Origin: Gammaproteobacteria bacterium
GTDB lineage: Bacteria > Pseudomonadota > Gammaproteobacteria > PIVX01
NCBI GenBank assembly: GCA_003353785.1
Contig: PIVX01000001.1
Location: 1 to 64,000, forward strand
Direction: 5' to 3'
Length of the DNA stretch: 64,000 nucleotides
In this document: positions 9,334 through 18,720 of the stretch, in pieces
How the letters are laid out: each line of letters begins with the position of its first letter
Position numbering within the stretch: the stretch's first letter is position 1
Made by a program: the position numbers and the translations under genes
Notes under the pieces: generated by a model
What the model was told of the DNA's origin: nothing
Databases searched by the model: none
What the model saw: the letters and a program-made list of their open reading frames with translations, nothing else

Positions 9334-10038
9334 CTAATAAATTATTGTTCCAATATCATCCCCAGTAGCTGCTTTTAGCAAAGCATTAGGATGAGACAAA
9401 TTAAATACTCTTAATGGCATATTGTGCTCTTTGCATAAAAGTATGGCAGTCAAATCCATCACACCTAATTCTTTTGCTAAAACTTCATCATAAGTTATTT
9501 TTGAATAATATTTTGCATCAGAATTGGTTTCAGGATCACCACTATATACACCATCAACTTTAGTAGCCTTTAACACTATATCTGCATCAATTTCTATTGC
9601 ACGTAAACACGCCGCAGTATCAGTAGTAAAAAATGGACTACCCGTGCCAGCTGTAAATATATTTACTTCTTTATTTTCAAGACTAACGTTAGAGATATGT
9701 ACATTAAAAGGCTCAACTATACCGTCTATTGCAATTGAGGAAAAAACTTTATTTTTAATATTTTTTCTTTTAAGAGCATCACTTACAGCAAGACCATTTA
9801 TAACAGTTGCTAATAGCCCCATTTGATCGCTTGAGACTCGATTAAAACCATTTTTAGATATGCTTTTACCTCGTAAAATATTGCCACCACCAACGACAAT
9901 CCCAACTTCAATCCCTAAATCTACTATTTTAGCAATATCAGCAGATAAATATTCTAAGATATTTACATCCAAAATATTATTTGAATTACCAGAAAGATAT
10001 TCTCCACTTAATTTTAATAATACTCTGCGGATCTCCAT
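9334..10038 (-). CDS. pyrH: UMP kinase
   Basis: 234 residues of the amino-acid-kinase fold. It phosphorylates UMP to UDP. The N-terminal LLKLSGEYLSG binds phosphate, VGIVVGGGNILRG is the conserved glycine loop, and FFTTDTAACLRAIEI with KATKVDGVYSGDP forms the nucleotide site, all as in bacterial PyrH. It lies between tsf (11 bases upstream) and frr. Confidence 0.97.
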   Translation of the reverse strand: MEIRRVLLKLSGEYLSGNSNNILDVNILEYLSADIAKIVDLGIEVGIVVGGGNILRGKSISKNGFNRVSSDQMGLLATVINGLAVSDALKRKNIKNKVFSSIAIDGIVEPFNVHISNVSLENKEVNIFTAGTGSPFFTTDTAACLRAIEIDADIVLKATKVDGVYSGDPETNSDAKYYSKITYDEVLAKELGVMDLTAILLCKEHNMPLRVFNLSHPNALLKAATGDDIGTIIY

Positions 10039-10049
10039 ATCAAAAATAC

Positions 10050-10913
10050 CTATTTTATTTGAGCCATAACTTCTTCAGCGAAATTTTCATTTTTCTTATC
10101 AATTCCTTCTCCAACCTCAAATCTTATAAAATCTAATATCTCCATAGAGTTATCTTTTAGAAAATTCTCAATAGTTTTAGAGGGCTCTTTGACAAAAGGC
10201 TGTCCTAATAAAGAATTTTGTAAAACAAATTTCTTTATTTGATTCTCTATTCTGATATTTACTTTATCTTCTGGCGTTCCTTCTTCTTTTGCACGAACCA
10301 TAAAAATTTCTTTTTCTGTATCTATTAGGGATTGAGGCACATCTTTAGGATCTATTACAATAGGATTATTAGCAGCAATATGCATAGCAATATCTTTTGC
10401 TAAAGCTTTATCTTCACCTTTGTAAGTTACTACAACACCTATTCTACCTCCATGCAAATAAGTAGCAAGAGAATTATTATCATCTGATATTAACTTACCC
10501 CTTCTAATATTAACATTTTCACCTATTTTACTTACAAGATTTTCTCTCTTTTTTTCAAGAGTCATACCTTGTGAATCTTGATTTTTAAGTTTATCAATAT
10601 CATCTGTATTAGCTTGAATTATACAATCTAAAGCATCATTAACAAACTGTTTAAAATTTTCATCTCTAGCAACAAAGTCTGTCTCACTGTTTATCTCTAC
10701 AATTGCTACTTTATTGCTTTGTTGTTTTAAACCTATCAAACCTTCAGCTGTAATCCTTCCGGATTTTTTAACAGCTTTAGCCCTCCCAGCTTTTCTTAAT
10801 AATTCAACAGCCTTCTCAATATCACCATTTGCTTCTTGCAGAATTTTTTTACATTCCATCATACCAACACCGGTACGCTCTCGTAGTAATTTAATATTTG
10901 CAATTTCTGACAT
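10050..10913 (-). CDS. tsf: Translation elongation factor Ts
   Basis: 287 residues. It is the guanine-nucleotide exchange factor for EF-Tu. The N-terminal UBA-like domain has LRERTGVGMMECKKIL and a following helix; the core contains VEINSETDFVARDENF, the Asp-Phe pair of which contacts EF-Tu, and later MHIAANNPIV. It starts 33 bases after the rpsB stop and belongs to the same operon. Confidence 0.97.
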   Translation of the reverse strand: MSEIANIKLLRERTGVGMMECKKILQEANGDIEKAVELLRKAGRAKAVKKSGRITAEGLIGLKQQSNKVAIVEINSETDFVARDENFKQFVNDALDCIIQANTDDIDKLKNQDSQGMTLEKKRENLVSKIGENVNIRRGKLISDDNNSLATYLHGGRIGVVVTYKGEDKALAKDIAMHIAANNPIVIDPKDVPQSLIDTEKEIFMVRAKEEGTPEDKVNIRIENQIKKFVLQNSLLGQPFVKEPSKTIENFLKDNSMEILDFIRFEVGEGIDKKNENFAEEVMAQIK

Positions 10914-10946
10914 TATACTACCTCTCTTAAATAATAATCTTAAACA

Positions 10947-11729
10947 CTAATTAGATGCTTTAGAGGATACATCACCACCAGATATATTTTTAACTTCTGG
11001 TGAAACTTCAGTATAGCCATCTACTTGTCCTTGTGCTTGCTGAGCAGATGAATTCTTGCTTGCAATAATAGTATCAGCAACAGCTTTAACATACAATTCA
11101 ATAGATTTAATAGAATCATCATTCCCAGGAATAACATAATCAATTCCTTCAGGATGGTTATTGGTATCCACAATTCCTACTACTGGGATCTTTAATTTAT
11201 TCGCTTCTTTTATCGCTATTTTTTCAAAGCCAACATCAACCACAAAAAGAGCATCAGGCAAACCAACCATATCTTTAAACCCACCTAAACTCTTATTTAG
11301 TTTATCAAGTTCTCTATTTAACTTTAAAGCTTCTTTTTTTATCATGTTATCAAATTGCCCTTTTTCTTTTTGCTCTTCAAGGGCTACAAATCTATTTATA
11401 GAGCAACGCACTGTCTTATAGTTAGTAAGCATTCCTCCAAGCCATCTATGGTCAACATAAGGCATACCACACCTTGTAGCTTCACTCTGAATGATTTTAG
11501 AAGCAGCTCTTTTCGTGCCAACAAATAATATTTTATTACTATGAGTGGCAAGCTTACTAAGATAATTCAACGCATCATTAAAATGAGTAACAGTGTGATC
11601 AAGATTAATTATGTGTAAACCATTTCTTTTAATATATATGTATTTCTCCATAGCTGGATTCCAAAATCTAGACTTATGCCCAAAATGAACTCCTGCTTCA
11701 AACATCTCTTTCATACTTACAATTGACAT
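10947..11729 (-). CDS. rpsB: 30S ribosomal protein S2
   Basis: 260 residues when started at the ATG at 11729. An earlier in-frame ATG at 11756 would add nine residues, but AGGAG lies 7 bases before the 11729 ATG and the product then begins [19 protein letters not shown], the normal S2 start. Conserved blocks include [26 protein letters not shown] and [20 protein letters not shown]. The last 25 residues are a low-complexity tail. It heads the leftward translation-factor operon and is divergent from map. Confidence 0.97.
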   Translation of the reverse strand: MSIVSMKEMFEAGVHFGHKSRFWNPAMEKYIYIKRNGLHIINLDHTVTHFNDALNYLSKLATHSNKILFVGTKRAASKIIQSEATRCGMPYVDHRWLGGMLTNYKTVRCSINRFVALEEQKEKGQFDNMIKKEALKLNRELDKLNKSLGGFKDMVGLPDALFVVDVGFEKIAIKEANKLKIPVVGIVDTNNHPEGIDYVIPGNDDSIKSIELYVKAVADTIIASKNSSAQQAQGQVDGYTEVSPEVKNISGGDVSSKASN

Positions 11730-11827
11730 ACTTTCTCCTACATTGGGTTGTTTCACTCATATGCCAGACAAACCAGTTAAATTAAATTAACACCCAAGTT
11801 TACCAATTTTTACATATGTGTTTCTAT

Positions 11828-11856
11828 ATATTATTTAGTTCAATTTTATACCACAA
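11828..11856 (-). promoter_or_regulatory. Likely sigma-70 promoter of the rpsB operon
   Basis: On the minus strand a -35-like TTGTGG (11851-11856) is followed after 17 bases by a -10-like TAATAT (11828-11833). The leader to the rpsB start codon would be about 90 bases, room for the S2 autoregulation known for this operon, though I see no clear S2-binding fold. Confidence 0.45.
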
Positions 11857-11973
11857 ACTACTTTTTATATCAATCAACATTTATAATACTACCCTATTAT
11901 TTATCTAGACTTATCAATAATTTATAATCTTGAATTCAAAGATATAAAATTAGCTAGATAACTTTTCAAACTT

Positions 11974-12003
11974 GTGACAAAATAAAAACAATTGATGTAT
12001 AAT
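11974..12003 (+). promoter_or_regulatory. Likely sigma-70 promoter of map
   Basis: A consensus -10 TATAAT lies at 11998-12003. A -35-like GTGACA at 11974-11979 is 18 bases upstream. The 5' leader would be about 95 bases. Confidence 0.5.
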
Positions 12004-12103
12004 AAACCAACAAATACTAATCAATTAATAACTAATAAATAAACTTAAATTTATGAGTATACTTACAGTTTAAGCAATATGAAATTATGATAATTAATAC
12101 TAT

Positions 12104-12916
12104 ATGACTATCTCAATAAAAACCCCTATTGAAATAAAAAAAATGCGTCAAGCTGGAAGGCTTGCTGCAAGCGTTTTAGAAATGATTGAAGAGCATGTAA
12201 AGCCAGGAGTAACTACAGAACAGCTTAATACAATATGCCATAATTATATTATTGAAGACCTACAAGCAATCCCTGCCCCCTTAAATTATAAAGGCTTCCC
12301 AAAATCCGTTTGCATATCTATTAACAATGTAGTCTGTCATGGGATCCCTTCTGATAAAAAATTAAAATCCGGAGATATTTTTAATATAGATGTAACCGTA
12401 ATAAAAGACGGCTATCATGGGGATACTAGTAGAATGTTTCTAGTTGGTGACAATGTCTCTATTAAAGCTCAAAGACTATGTAAAGTTGCCAATGAATGCA
12501 TGTGGATCGGTATTAAAATGGTTAGACCTGGCATTAAACTAGGAGATATAGGTTATGCTATCGCTGATCATGCAAAAACATTCCATTATTCATCTGTCCG
12601 TGAATTTTGTGGCCACGGAATAGGAAAAGATTTTCATGAACCTCCAGAAATATTACATTATGGGACACCCGGTTCAGGAATAGAAATACAAGAAAATATG
12701 ACTTTTACCATAGAGCCAATGATAAATGCAGGTAAAAGATTTGTGAAAGTACTTGCTGACAATTGGACAGCTGTAACAAAAGATAGAAGTTTATCTGCGC
12801 AGTGGGAACATACTATACTAGTTACCCATAATGGTCACGAAATTCTTACTCTTAGAAAAGGTGAAGAGCCATTAGATGATTTAAACTATACTGATAATAG
12901 TGAAACTACAGCGTAA
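12104..12916 (+). CDS. map: Methionine aminopeptidase type I
   Basis: 270 residues. It removes the starting Met from new proteins. The five metal ligands are visible: Asp in IFNIDVTVIKDG, Asp in YHGDTSRMF, His in GHGIGKDFHEPP, Glu in FTIEPMINAG and Glu in SAQWEHTILVT; His in REFCGHGIG is the usual catalytic partner. Divergent from rpsB, the standard bacterial arrangement. The C-terminal tail after the catalytic core is about 20 residues longer than in E. coli. Confidence 0.97.
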   Translation: MTISIKTPIEIKKMRQAGRLAASVLEMIEEHVKPGVTTEQLNTICHNYIIEDLQAIPAPLNYKGFPKSVCISINNVVCHGIPSDKKLKSGDIFNIDVTVIKDGYHGDTSRMFLVGDNVSIKAQRLCKVANECMWIGIKMVRPGIKLGDIGYAIADHAKTFHYSSVREFCGHGIGKDFHEPPEILHYGTPGSGIEIQENMTFTIEPMINAGKRFVKVLADNWTAVTKDRSLSAQWEHTILVTHNGHEILTLRKGEEPLDDLNYTDNSETTA

Positions 12917-12949
12917 GCATCCACTGCTTCTGTCCAATTGCAATTAAAC

Positions 12950-13621
12950 TTATCTTCTCCCACCAAATGCAGAGAATATACGCAATAAGCTCACAAATAG
13001 ATTATATAAAGACACATACAATCCTATAGTAGCTATTAGATAATTTCTTTCTCCACCATTAATAATTTGGCTTGTTTGGAATAATATCATCCCAGAAGAA
13101 AGTAGAACAAACGCTCCAGAAACTGCTAAATGCAAAGCTGGAATATTAAATAACATTGCCGCAAATCCTGCTAACATCGCTGTTATCATGCCAACAAATA
13201 ACATCCCACCTAAATAGCTATAATCTTTCTTAGACATTAGTACATGACCAGATAATCCGAAAAAGACAACCCCAGTCGAAAATAGTGATAACGTAATAAT
13301 ATTCCCCCCATTCTCAAACATTAACACTGAGTTTAACAAAGGAGCTAAGGTGTAACCCATAAATCCTGTGAATAAAAATACTGCACCAATCCCTAAAGCA
13401 CTATCTTTAAGGGCATAAACAAGATACATCGAGCCATAAGCACCAACTAGAAGTACTAACAAATTTGGCTGTTGAACATTTAACGTCATAGCTATAGACG
13501 CTACAGCTGCACTAAATAATAACGACATACTCAATAATAAATAAGTATTTTTCAACACTTTATTTTTTACCTGAACATCAGCTGATGAAGATGAAAACGA
13601 ACGAACTTGATAATTATTCAT
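12950..13621 (-). CDS. BAX inhibitor-1 (BI-1/YccA) family membrane protein
   Basis: 223 residues from the ATG at 13621, chosen over an upstream in-frame ATG at 13654 because AAAGAGGT precedes it and the product then starts MNNYQVRSFSSSSADVQ, like other members. Seven hydrophobic segments follow. Family features include GFTGMGYTLAP-like FTGFMGYTLAPLLN and the C-terminal YNLFVSLLRIFSAFGGRR. E. coli YccA relatives interact with the membrane protease FtsH, and others leak calcium or protons. It converges with map. Confidence 0.9.
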   Translation of the reverse strand: MNNYQVRSFSSSSADVQVKNKVLKNTYLLLSMSLLFSAAVASIAMTLNVQQPNLLVLLVGAYGSMYLVYALKDSALGIGAVFLFTGFMGYTLAPLLNSVLMFENGGNIITLSLFSTGVVFFGLSGHVLMSKKDYSYLGGMLFVGMITAMLAGFAAMLFNIPALHLAVSGAFVLLSSGMILFQTSQIINGGERNYLIATIGLYVSLYNLFVSLLRIFSAFGGRR

Positions 13622-14763
13622 ACTATACCTCTTTATTAAAAATTTCTTAAACATCTTTTTCTAATCTATGAGCTTATTCCTTCGGCTTCATAAATATCAA
13701 TAAAATATTAGATCCTTAAAAAAAACACCTTTTAGTTATCCTGATAAGCCAACACACTAACTTCCCTCAGTAATATTAGTATATCATGATCTATTACCAA
13801 TTTCAGGCTTAGTTCTAACAAACTAACCAAGTTGTATTATCTATTTCATTGTCAAATATTTCTTGCAAATAATTAATTTAAAGGTATTTGTTAAAATTTT
13901 CTTCGCTAACTCTTGTTACTCTCTCAAACATTTGGACAACCCTAGTTAGATAATTCCAAAGAGATTTTAAATTATACAAAATCAGCAATCTCTATAGCAG
14001 TTTAAACGATTTTTTACTCAGAATTATCAAATAATTATACACTATCTTCATCATTGGTCATCTAGAGTAATATTTATGTGACATGCCCCCATTACTAAAC
14101 CCAAGGATGTTAATGACGAAAATTTAGACACAATATATAATAAAATATACAAATAAGCAAATATTTAAACAGTGCCCAATAATTCTTTAAGCTACGCTAA
14201 ATGACTCCTAAAATTATTTTTAATATTATTGCTCATATCAAAAATAATACTTTGAAAACAAATAATTAAAAAAATATGTTCCTCACCAAACTATAGGCAT
14301 TATTTATTTTTATTAATCATAAGTGGACAGAAAAATATAAAACTAGTCTTTTTATCCGCTACAGTAATAATAATATAGTTAATTGAATTATTGAGTTGCA
14401 AACAGTTATATATTAATAACTATCTGTAATTTTTTTGTAGTATATTTACCTGTATAATGACTAAAATTTGTAAGAAATTTCTCAAACGTTTGTAGTATTT
14501 AAAGCTGAAAAAGGCTCTTAATTCATGTAACCTATTGTTTTTTAATCAATATACTTATTTGCCTAAGCAATTTTTACCTTAAGTAAAACTACCATATATC
14601 CTAAAAGTCTGCTAAATTATAAGTACCCCATGGATGAATGTGCTGAGCAAGGAAGCTCTTTTATTATCGTAGGGGATTTTTTGTCCATTTTTGCATGAAA
14701 TTGCTACAAATATTATAATAAAATTATGTTATAATTATAGTAATTCCACATTTGTATAAAAAT
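13622..14763. other. Long non-coding stretch
   Basis: About 1.1 kb without an intact gene. It ends with the TnpB-tail remnant at 14617-14688. A GC-richer patch at 14082-14125 (ATGCCCCCATTACTAAACCC and following bases) stands out and may be the edge of another decayed insertion element, but I could not assign it. The rest is AT-rich and carries many stops in all frames. Confidence 0.55.
14617..14688 (-). pseudogene. TnpB C-terminal tail / IS605-type right-end remnant, second copy
   Basis: The 20 bases at 14624-14643 match those at 2077-2096 with a single change, and the following block GAGCAAGGAAGCTCTTTT is a shortened version of the one there. On the minus strand the sequence reads KELPCSAHSSMGYL and a stop, the same Ala-His-Ser-Ser-X-Gly ending as the first copy. 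The GAGC...GCTC pair and the flanking CCCC...GGGG followed by T6 could also fold as a hairpin. No transposase body remains. Confidence 0.5.
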
Positions 14764-15276
14764 ATGCCTAAACAGCTGATTAAAAAATATATTCCCTCAA
14801 ACGAAAAAATTAAAAATCATAAACATCTAAAAATATTTGGTAATAGTTTATTTAAAAATCAAATTTGGAATTTAAATAGATATACAACCCCAAGAGCATT
14901 TGCAGTTGGAGTATTTTGTGCATTTCTGCCAATACCATTTCAAATGGTAGTAGCCGCAGCAATAGCTATATTTACACATGCAAATCTACCTCTTTCAATA
15001 GCCTTAGTATGGATAACTAATCCTATTACTATTCCCCCAGTTTTTTATTTTTGCTATAGAGTTGGGCTATTAATTACCGGTACAACACTTCATACTAATT
15101 CAATATCTTTATCACTTGACTGGGTCGGTACTCAACTTAATCAAATTTGGTTACCTTTGATAGTAGGATCTTTATTTTGCGGGATCATAGCTTCTACATT
15201 TAGCTACTACTTTATTAAAACTGCATGGAAAATACAGGCAGCAAGGAAATGGAAAAATAGACATTATCTAATATAA
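14764..15276 (+). CDS. DUF2062 membrane protein
   Basis: 170 residues. I start at the ATG at 14764 (MPKQLIKKYIPS) rather than the in-frame TTG at 14752, since relatives begin in this way. After a basic N-terminus there is TTPRAFAVGVFCAFLPIPFQ, the hallmark of DUF2062, then two or three membrane helices with TNPITIPPVFYF, and a basic C-terminal end. The role of the family is not established. Its stop overlaps the ATG of mfd by one base, so the two are coupled. Confidence 0.88.
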   Translation: MPKQLIKKYIPSNEKIKNHKHLKIFGNSLFKNQIWNLNRYTTPRAFAVGVFCAFLPIPFQMVVAAAIAIFTHANLPLSIALVWITNPITIPPVFYFCYRVGLLITGTTLHTNSISLSLDWVGTQLNQIWLPLIVGSLFCGIIASTFSYYFIKTAWKIQAARKWKNRHYLI

Positions 15277-18200
15277 TGCAAATTGATATTCCTTTAACAA
15301 AACATAATATTGATTATTGGAAAAACCTCCATAATTCATCAATAGCCCTACATATTGCCAATTTTTTTCAAAAACATAAAAAACCAGTTCTTGTATTAAC
15401 TTCTTCTGTTTTAGAAAGTATAAATTTAGTAACAGCTATAAAATTTTTTATTGCAGAACAATATCATCCCCAAATAATTACATTTCCTGATCGTGAAACA
15501 CTACCATATGATCAATTATCACCGCATAAGGACATAACATCTGAAAGATTATCTATATTATCGGACATAACAAATACCGAAAATTATATTCTAGTAGTAA
15601 GTACTAATACAATTGTAAATCTATTACCTCCAAATGAGTTTATAGCCAAATATAGCTTTAATATGAAAACCAACCAAACTTTAGATCTAGATGAATTCAA
15701 GCTAAAATTATCCAAAGCCGGTTATCATTTTACTAACAAGGTAATAGAACATGGAGAGTATTGTATTAAAGGAGGAATTTTAGATCTTTTCCCGATGGGT
15801 CATAAAATACCTTACAGAATCGAATTATTTGATAATACAATTGAATCCATCAGGAAATTTGATCCTGAAACCCAAATATCAAGCTCTACGGTGAATCACA
15901 TTCATATTATGCCAGCTTATGAATATCAATTAACTAAAAAATCAATAGATTTTTTTCAATTAAAATACAAACAGACATTCGATACTAACCCAAAAAATTG
16001 TTCATTATACCAATCAATTCGTCAAGAATTACCCGCTCCAGGAGCTGAATACTATTTACCTCTTTTTTTTGAAAAAACTTCCACTCTATTAGATTATATT
16101 AACCACGATACAATTATTATTCAAACTGAGGATATAAAAAATTCTAGTAAAGAATTTTTTCATCAAATTAAAGAAAGATATGATTTTTTAAGTATTGATA
16201 AAATAAGACCTATATTAAAACCTCATGTCGCATTTTTAACCGAAGAAGAGCTTTTCAGTAAGATTAATAAATTTAAAAATATCAAAATACTAAAAGACTC
16301 ATCAAACAAAAATAACTCTTTTGACTTTAAATGCAATATCTTAGAAAAATTTAATATTGATGTGCACACAGAACATCCTATGGCAAACATCAAAGACTTT
16401 ATAGAAGATAATAAAAATAAAACCCTAATAGTTGCAGACTCTATAGGACGTCAAGAAATAATATTATCATTACTAGATGATACCGGAATCAAACCACATA
16501 TAGTAAATAATTGGTATGATTTTTTAAAGCATGATAATAAATTGTGTATTACCACAGGAAAAATTGTTAATGGGTGCATCTTAAACTATGAGAAAATCAA
16601 TATTATTACTGAATATGAACTTTTTGGATATGAATCACATCTAACATCTAAAAGATCTAAACAAACAATTGATAGCAAGTATATTTTAAAAAATCTAGTT
16701 GAATTAGACATAGGTGAATATGTTGTCCATATTGACTATGGGATAGCAATATATCGTGGATTAACAACGCTTAATTCACAAAATATTTCCTCTGAATTTA
16801 TAAGCCTTGAATTTGCTGAAAATTCTATAATATATGTCCCAATCACTTCATTAAATTTAATTTCCAGATATAATAGAGCGAGCGCAGAGAACATATCTCT
16901 TAGTAAACTTGGCAGCAAAAATTGGTCTAAAACAAGAGAAAATGCTATTAATCAAATTCATGATGTAGCTGCAGAACTTTTAAATATATATGCATTACGG
17001 CAAAAGAGTAAAGGATTTAAGTTCTCAATTAACCGCTCTGAATATATAAAATTTTGTGCAAAATTCCGTTATGAAGAAACTATAGATCAAACAAGAGCAT
17101 GTGAAGATATTCTTAATGACATGTTAAATTCTAAGCTTATGGATAGACTAATCTGTGGAGATGTAGGATTTGGAAAAACAGAAGTAGCAATGAGAGCAGC
17201 CTTTATTGCTGTAAAGAATAATAAGCAAGTAGCCATATTAGTACCTACTACTTTATTAGCTGAGCAACATTTTAAAAGTTTTGTTGATAGATTCACTGGT
17301 TTTGATATAAAAATTGAATCTATTTCTAGATTCAAATCTAAAATAGAAAAAGAAAAGATAGTTCAAGACCTTAAAAGTGGTAAATTAAATATAATCATCG
17401 GAACTCACAGCTTATTACAGAATAATATAGATTTTTTTGATTTGGGGCTTTTAGTAATTGATGAAGAACATAGATTTGGAGTTAAACAAAAAGAGCTTAT
17501 TAAAAGTAAACGAAATAATATCGACATAATATCATTGACAGCCACCCCTATACCAAGAACTCTTAATCTGTCTTTAAATGGGATTCGAGATATATCAATT
17601 ATTGCAACTGCACCTTCGTCTAGGCTATCAATAAAAACTTTTATAATTCAGAAATCAGAATCAATCATCCGTGAAGGTATACTTAGAGAGTTATATAGGG
17701 GAGGACAAATATTTTATCTCCACAATAATGTTCAAACTATGCAGCGCACATATGATTTTCTAAGTAAATTAGTACCAGAAGCTAAAATCGAAATAGCTCA
17801 TGGTCAAATGCCAGGAAGAAAACTCGAACAAATCATGTCAGATTTTTATCATACAAAATTTAATGTTCTATTATGTACAACTATTATTGAAACCGGCCTA
17901 GATGTTCCAACAGCTAACACAATAATTATAGACAGAGCTGATAATTATGGGCTAGCACAATTATATCAATTAAGAGGACGTGTAGGACGTTCACATCATC
18001 AAGCTTATGCTTATTTTATCTTGCCTGAAGAGAAATTGATAACTAAAGATGCAAAAAAGAGAATAGAAGCAATATCTTCATTAAATGCATTAGGATCCGG
18101 ATTTAATCTTGCATCACATGATCTTGATATTAGAGGTTCTGGAGAAATATTGGGACAGGAACAAAGTGGTAGCATACAAAAAATTGGGATTTCATTATAC

Positions 18201-18710
18201 TCTGAACTTCTAGAGCAAACAGTAAACTCCATTAGAAAAGGTGAAACTAATAAAAATTTATTATCAATATTTGATCAATGTGAAATTAACTTAAATATAA
18301 GTGCCATCATCCCAGAAAATTATATCTATGATGTCAAAGAAAGATTAGTAATTTATAAAAGGATTGCTTCTTCAAAAAACAATCAAGAGTTAGATAATAT
18401 ACAAGTTGAATTAATAAATAGATTTGGACTATTACCCTTAGAATTAAAGAATATCTTCATAATTAGTAAATTTAAGTTACTAATTAATAAATTAGGAATT
18501 AAAAAAATTGATTTCTCAGATAAAGGAGGATATGTGATATTTGCAAACAATCCCAATATAAAACAAGAAAATATTCTCAAATTAATAACCACAGAACCTG
18601 AGTGCTACAAACTAGTAGGTCCCAGCAAACTCACAATCAAAAAAGACTTATCAGATCAGGCTAACAAAATTAAAATGGTTCATTATTTAATAAATGAATG
18701 TCAGAATTGA
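15276..18710 (+). CDS. mfd: Transcription-repair coupling factor
   Basis: 1144 residues, close to E. coli Mfd (1148). It removes RNA polymerase stalled at lesions and recruits UvrA. Domains in order: UvrB-homology region in the first 330 residues (GGILDLFPMG), an RNA-polymerase-interacting domain around 480-550 (YVVHIDYGIAIYRG), then the RecG-like motor with Walker A GDVGFGKTEVAMRAAF, the DEEH box in VIDEEHRFGV, and SLTATPIPRTL. Motif VI is QLRGRVGRSHHQAYAYF, followed by the TRCF C-terminal domain. It starts inside the stop of the DUF2062 gene and converges with the ABC permease gene. Confidence 0.97.
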   Translation: MQIDIPLTKHNIDYWKNLHNSSIALHIANFFQKHKKPVLVLTSSVLESINLVTAIKFFIAEQYHPQIITFPDRETLPYDQLSPHKDITSERLSILSDITNTENYILVVSTNTIVNLLPPNEFIAKYSFNMKTNQTLDLDEFKLKLSKAGYHFTNKVIEHGEYCIKGGILDLFPMGHKIPYRIELFDNTIESIRKFDPETQISSSTVNHIHIMPAYEYQLTKKSIDFFQLKYKQTFDTNPKNCSLYQSIRQELPAPGAEYYLPLFFEKTSTLLDYINHDTIIIQTEDIKNSSKEFFHQIKERYDFLSIDKIRPILKPHVAFLTEEELFSKINKFKNIKILKDSSNKNNSFDFKCNILEKFNIDVHTEHPMANIKDFIEDNKNKTLIVADSIGRQEIILSLLDDTGIKPHIVNNWYDFLKHDNKLCITTGKIVNGCILNYEKINIITEYELFGYESHLTSKRSKQTIDSKYILKNLVELDIGEYVVHIDYGIAIYRGLTTLNSQNISSEFISLEFAENSIIYVPITSLNLISRYNRASAENISLSKLGSKNWSKTRENAINQIHDVAAELLNIYALRQKSKGFKFSINRSEYIKFCAKFRYEETIDQTRACEDILNDMLNSKLMDRLICGDVGFGKTEVAMRAAFIAVKNNKQVAILVPTTLLAEQHFKSFVDRFTGFDIKIESISRFKSKIEKEKIVQDLKSGKLNIIIGTHSLLQNNIDFFDLGLLVIDEEHRFGVKQKELIKSKRNNIDIISLTATPIPRTLNLSLNGIRDISIIATAPSSRLSIKTFIIQKSESIIREGILRELYRGGQIFYLHNNVQTMQRTYDFLSKLVPEAKIEIAHGQMPGRKLEQIMSDFYHTKFNVLLCTTIIETGLDVPTANTIIIDRADNYGLAQLYQLRGRVGRSHHQAYAYFILPEEKLITKDAKKRIEAISSLNALGSGFNLASHDLDIRGSGEILGQEQSGSIQKIGISLYSELLEQTVNSIRKGETNKNLLSIFDQCEINLNISAIIPENYIYDVKERLVIYKRIASSKNNQELDNIQVELINRFGLLPLELKNIFIISKFKLLINKLGIKKIDFSDKGGYVIFANNPNIKQENILKLITTEPECYKLVGPSKLTIKKDLSDQANKIKMVHYLINECQN

Positions 18711-18720
18711 TTTAGTAAAT

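Larger units (their letters stand above)
11757..12103. other. Divergent intergenic region between rpsB and map
   Basis: About 350 AT-rich bases hold the two opposed promoters listed separately. No further gene or RNA is seen. Confidence 0.6.

Noticed and set aside
11730-11756. Upstream ATG for rpsB
   Set aside because: The Shine-Dalgarno sequence lies between this ATG and the one at 11729, and S2 proteins begin at the latter.
14752-14763. TTG start for the DUF2062 gene
   Set aside because: The ATG four codons later matches how related proteins start.
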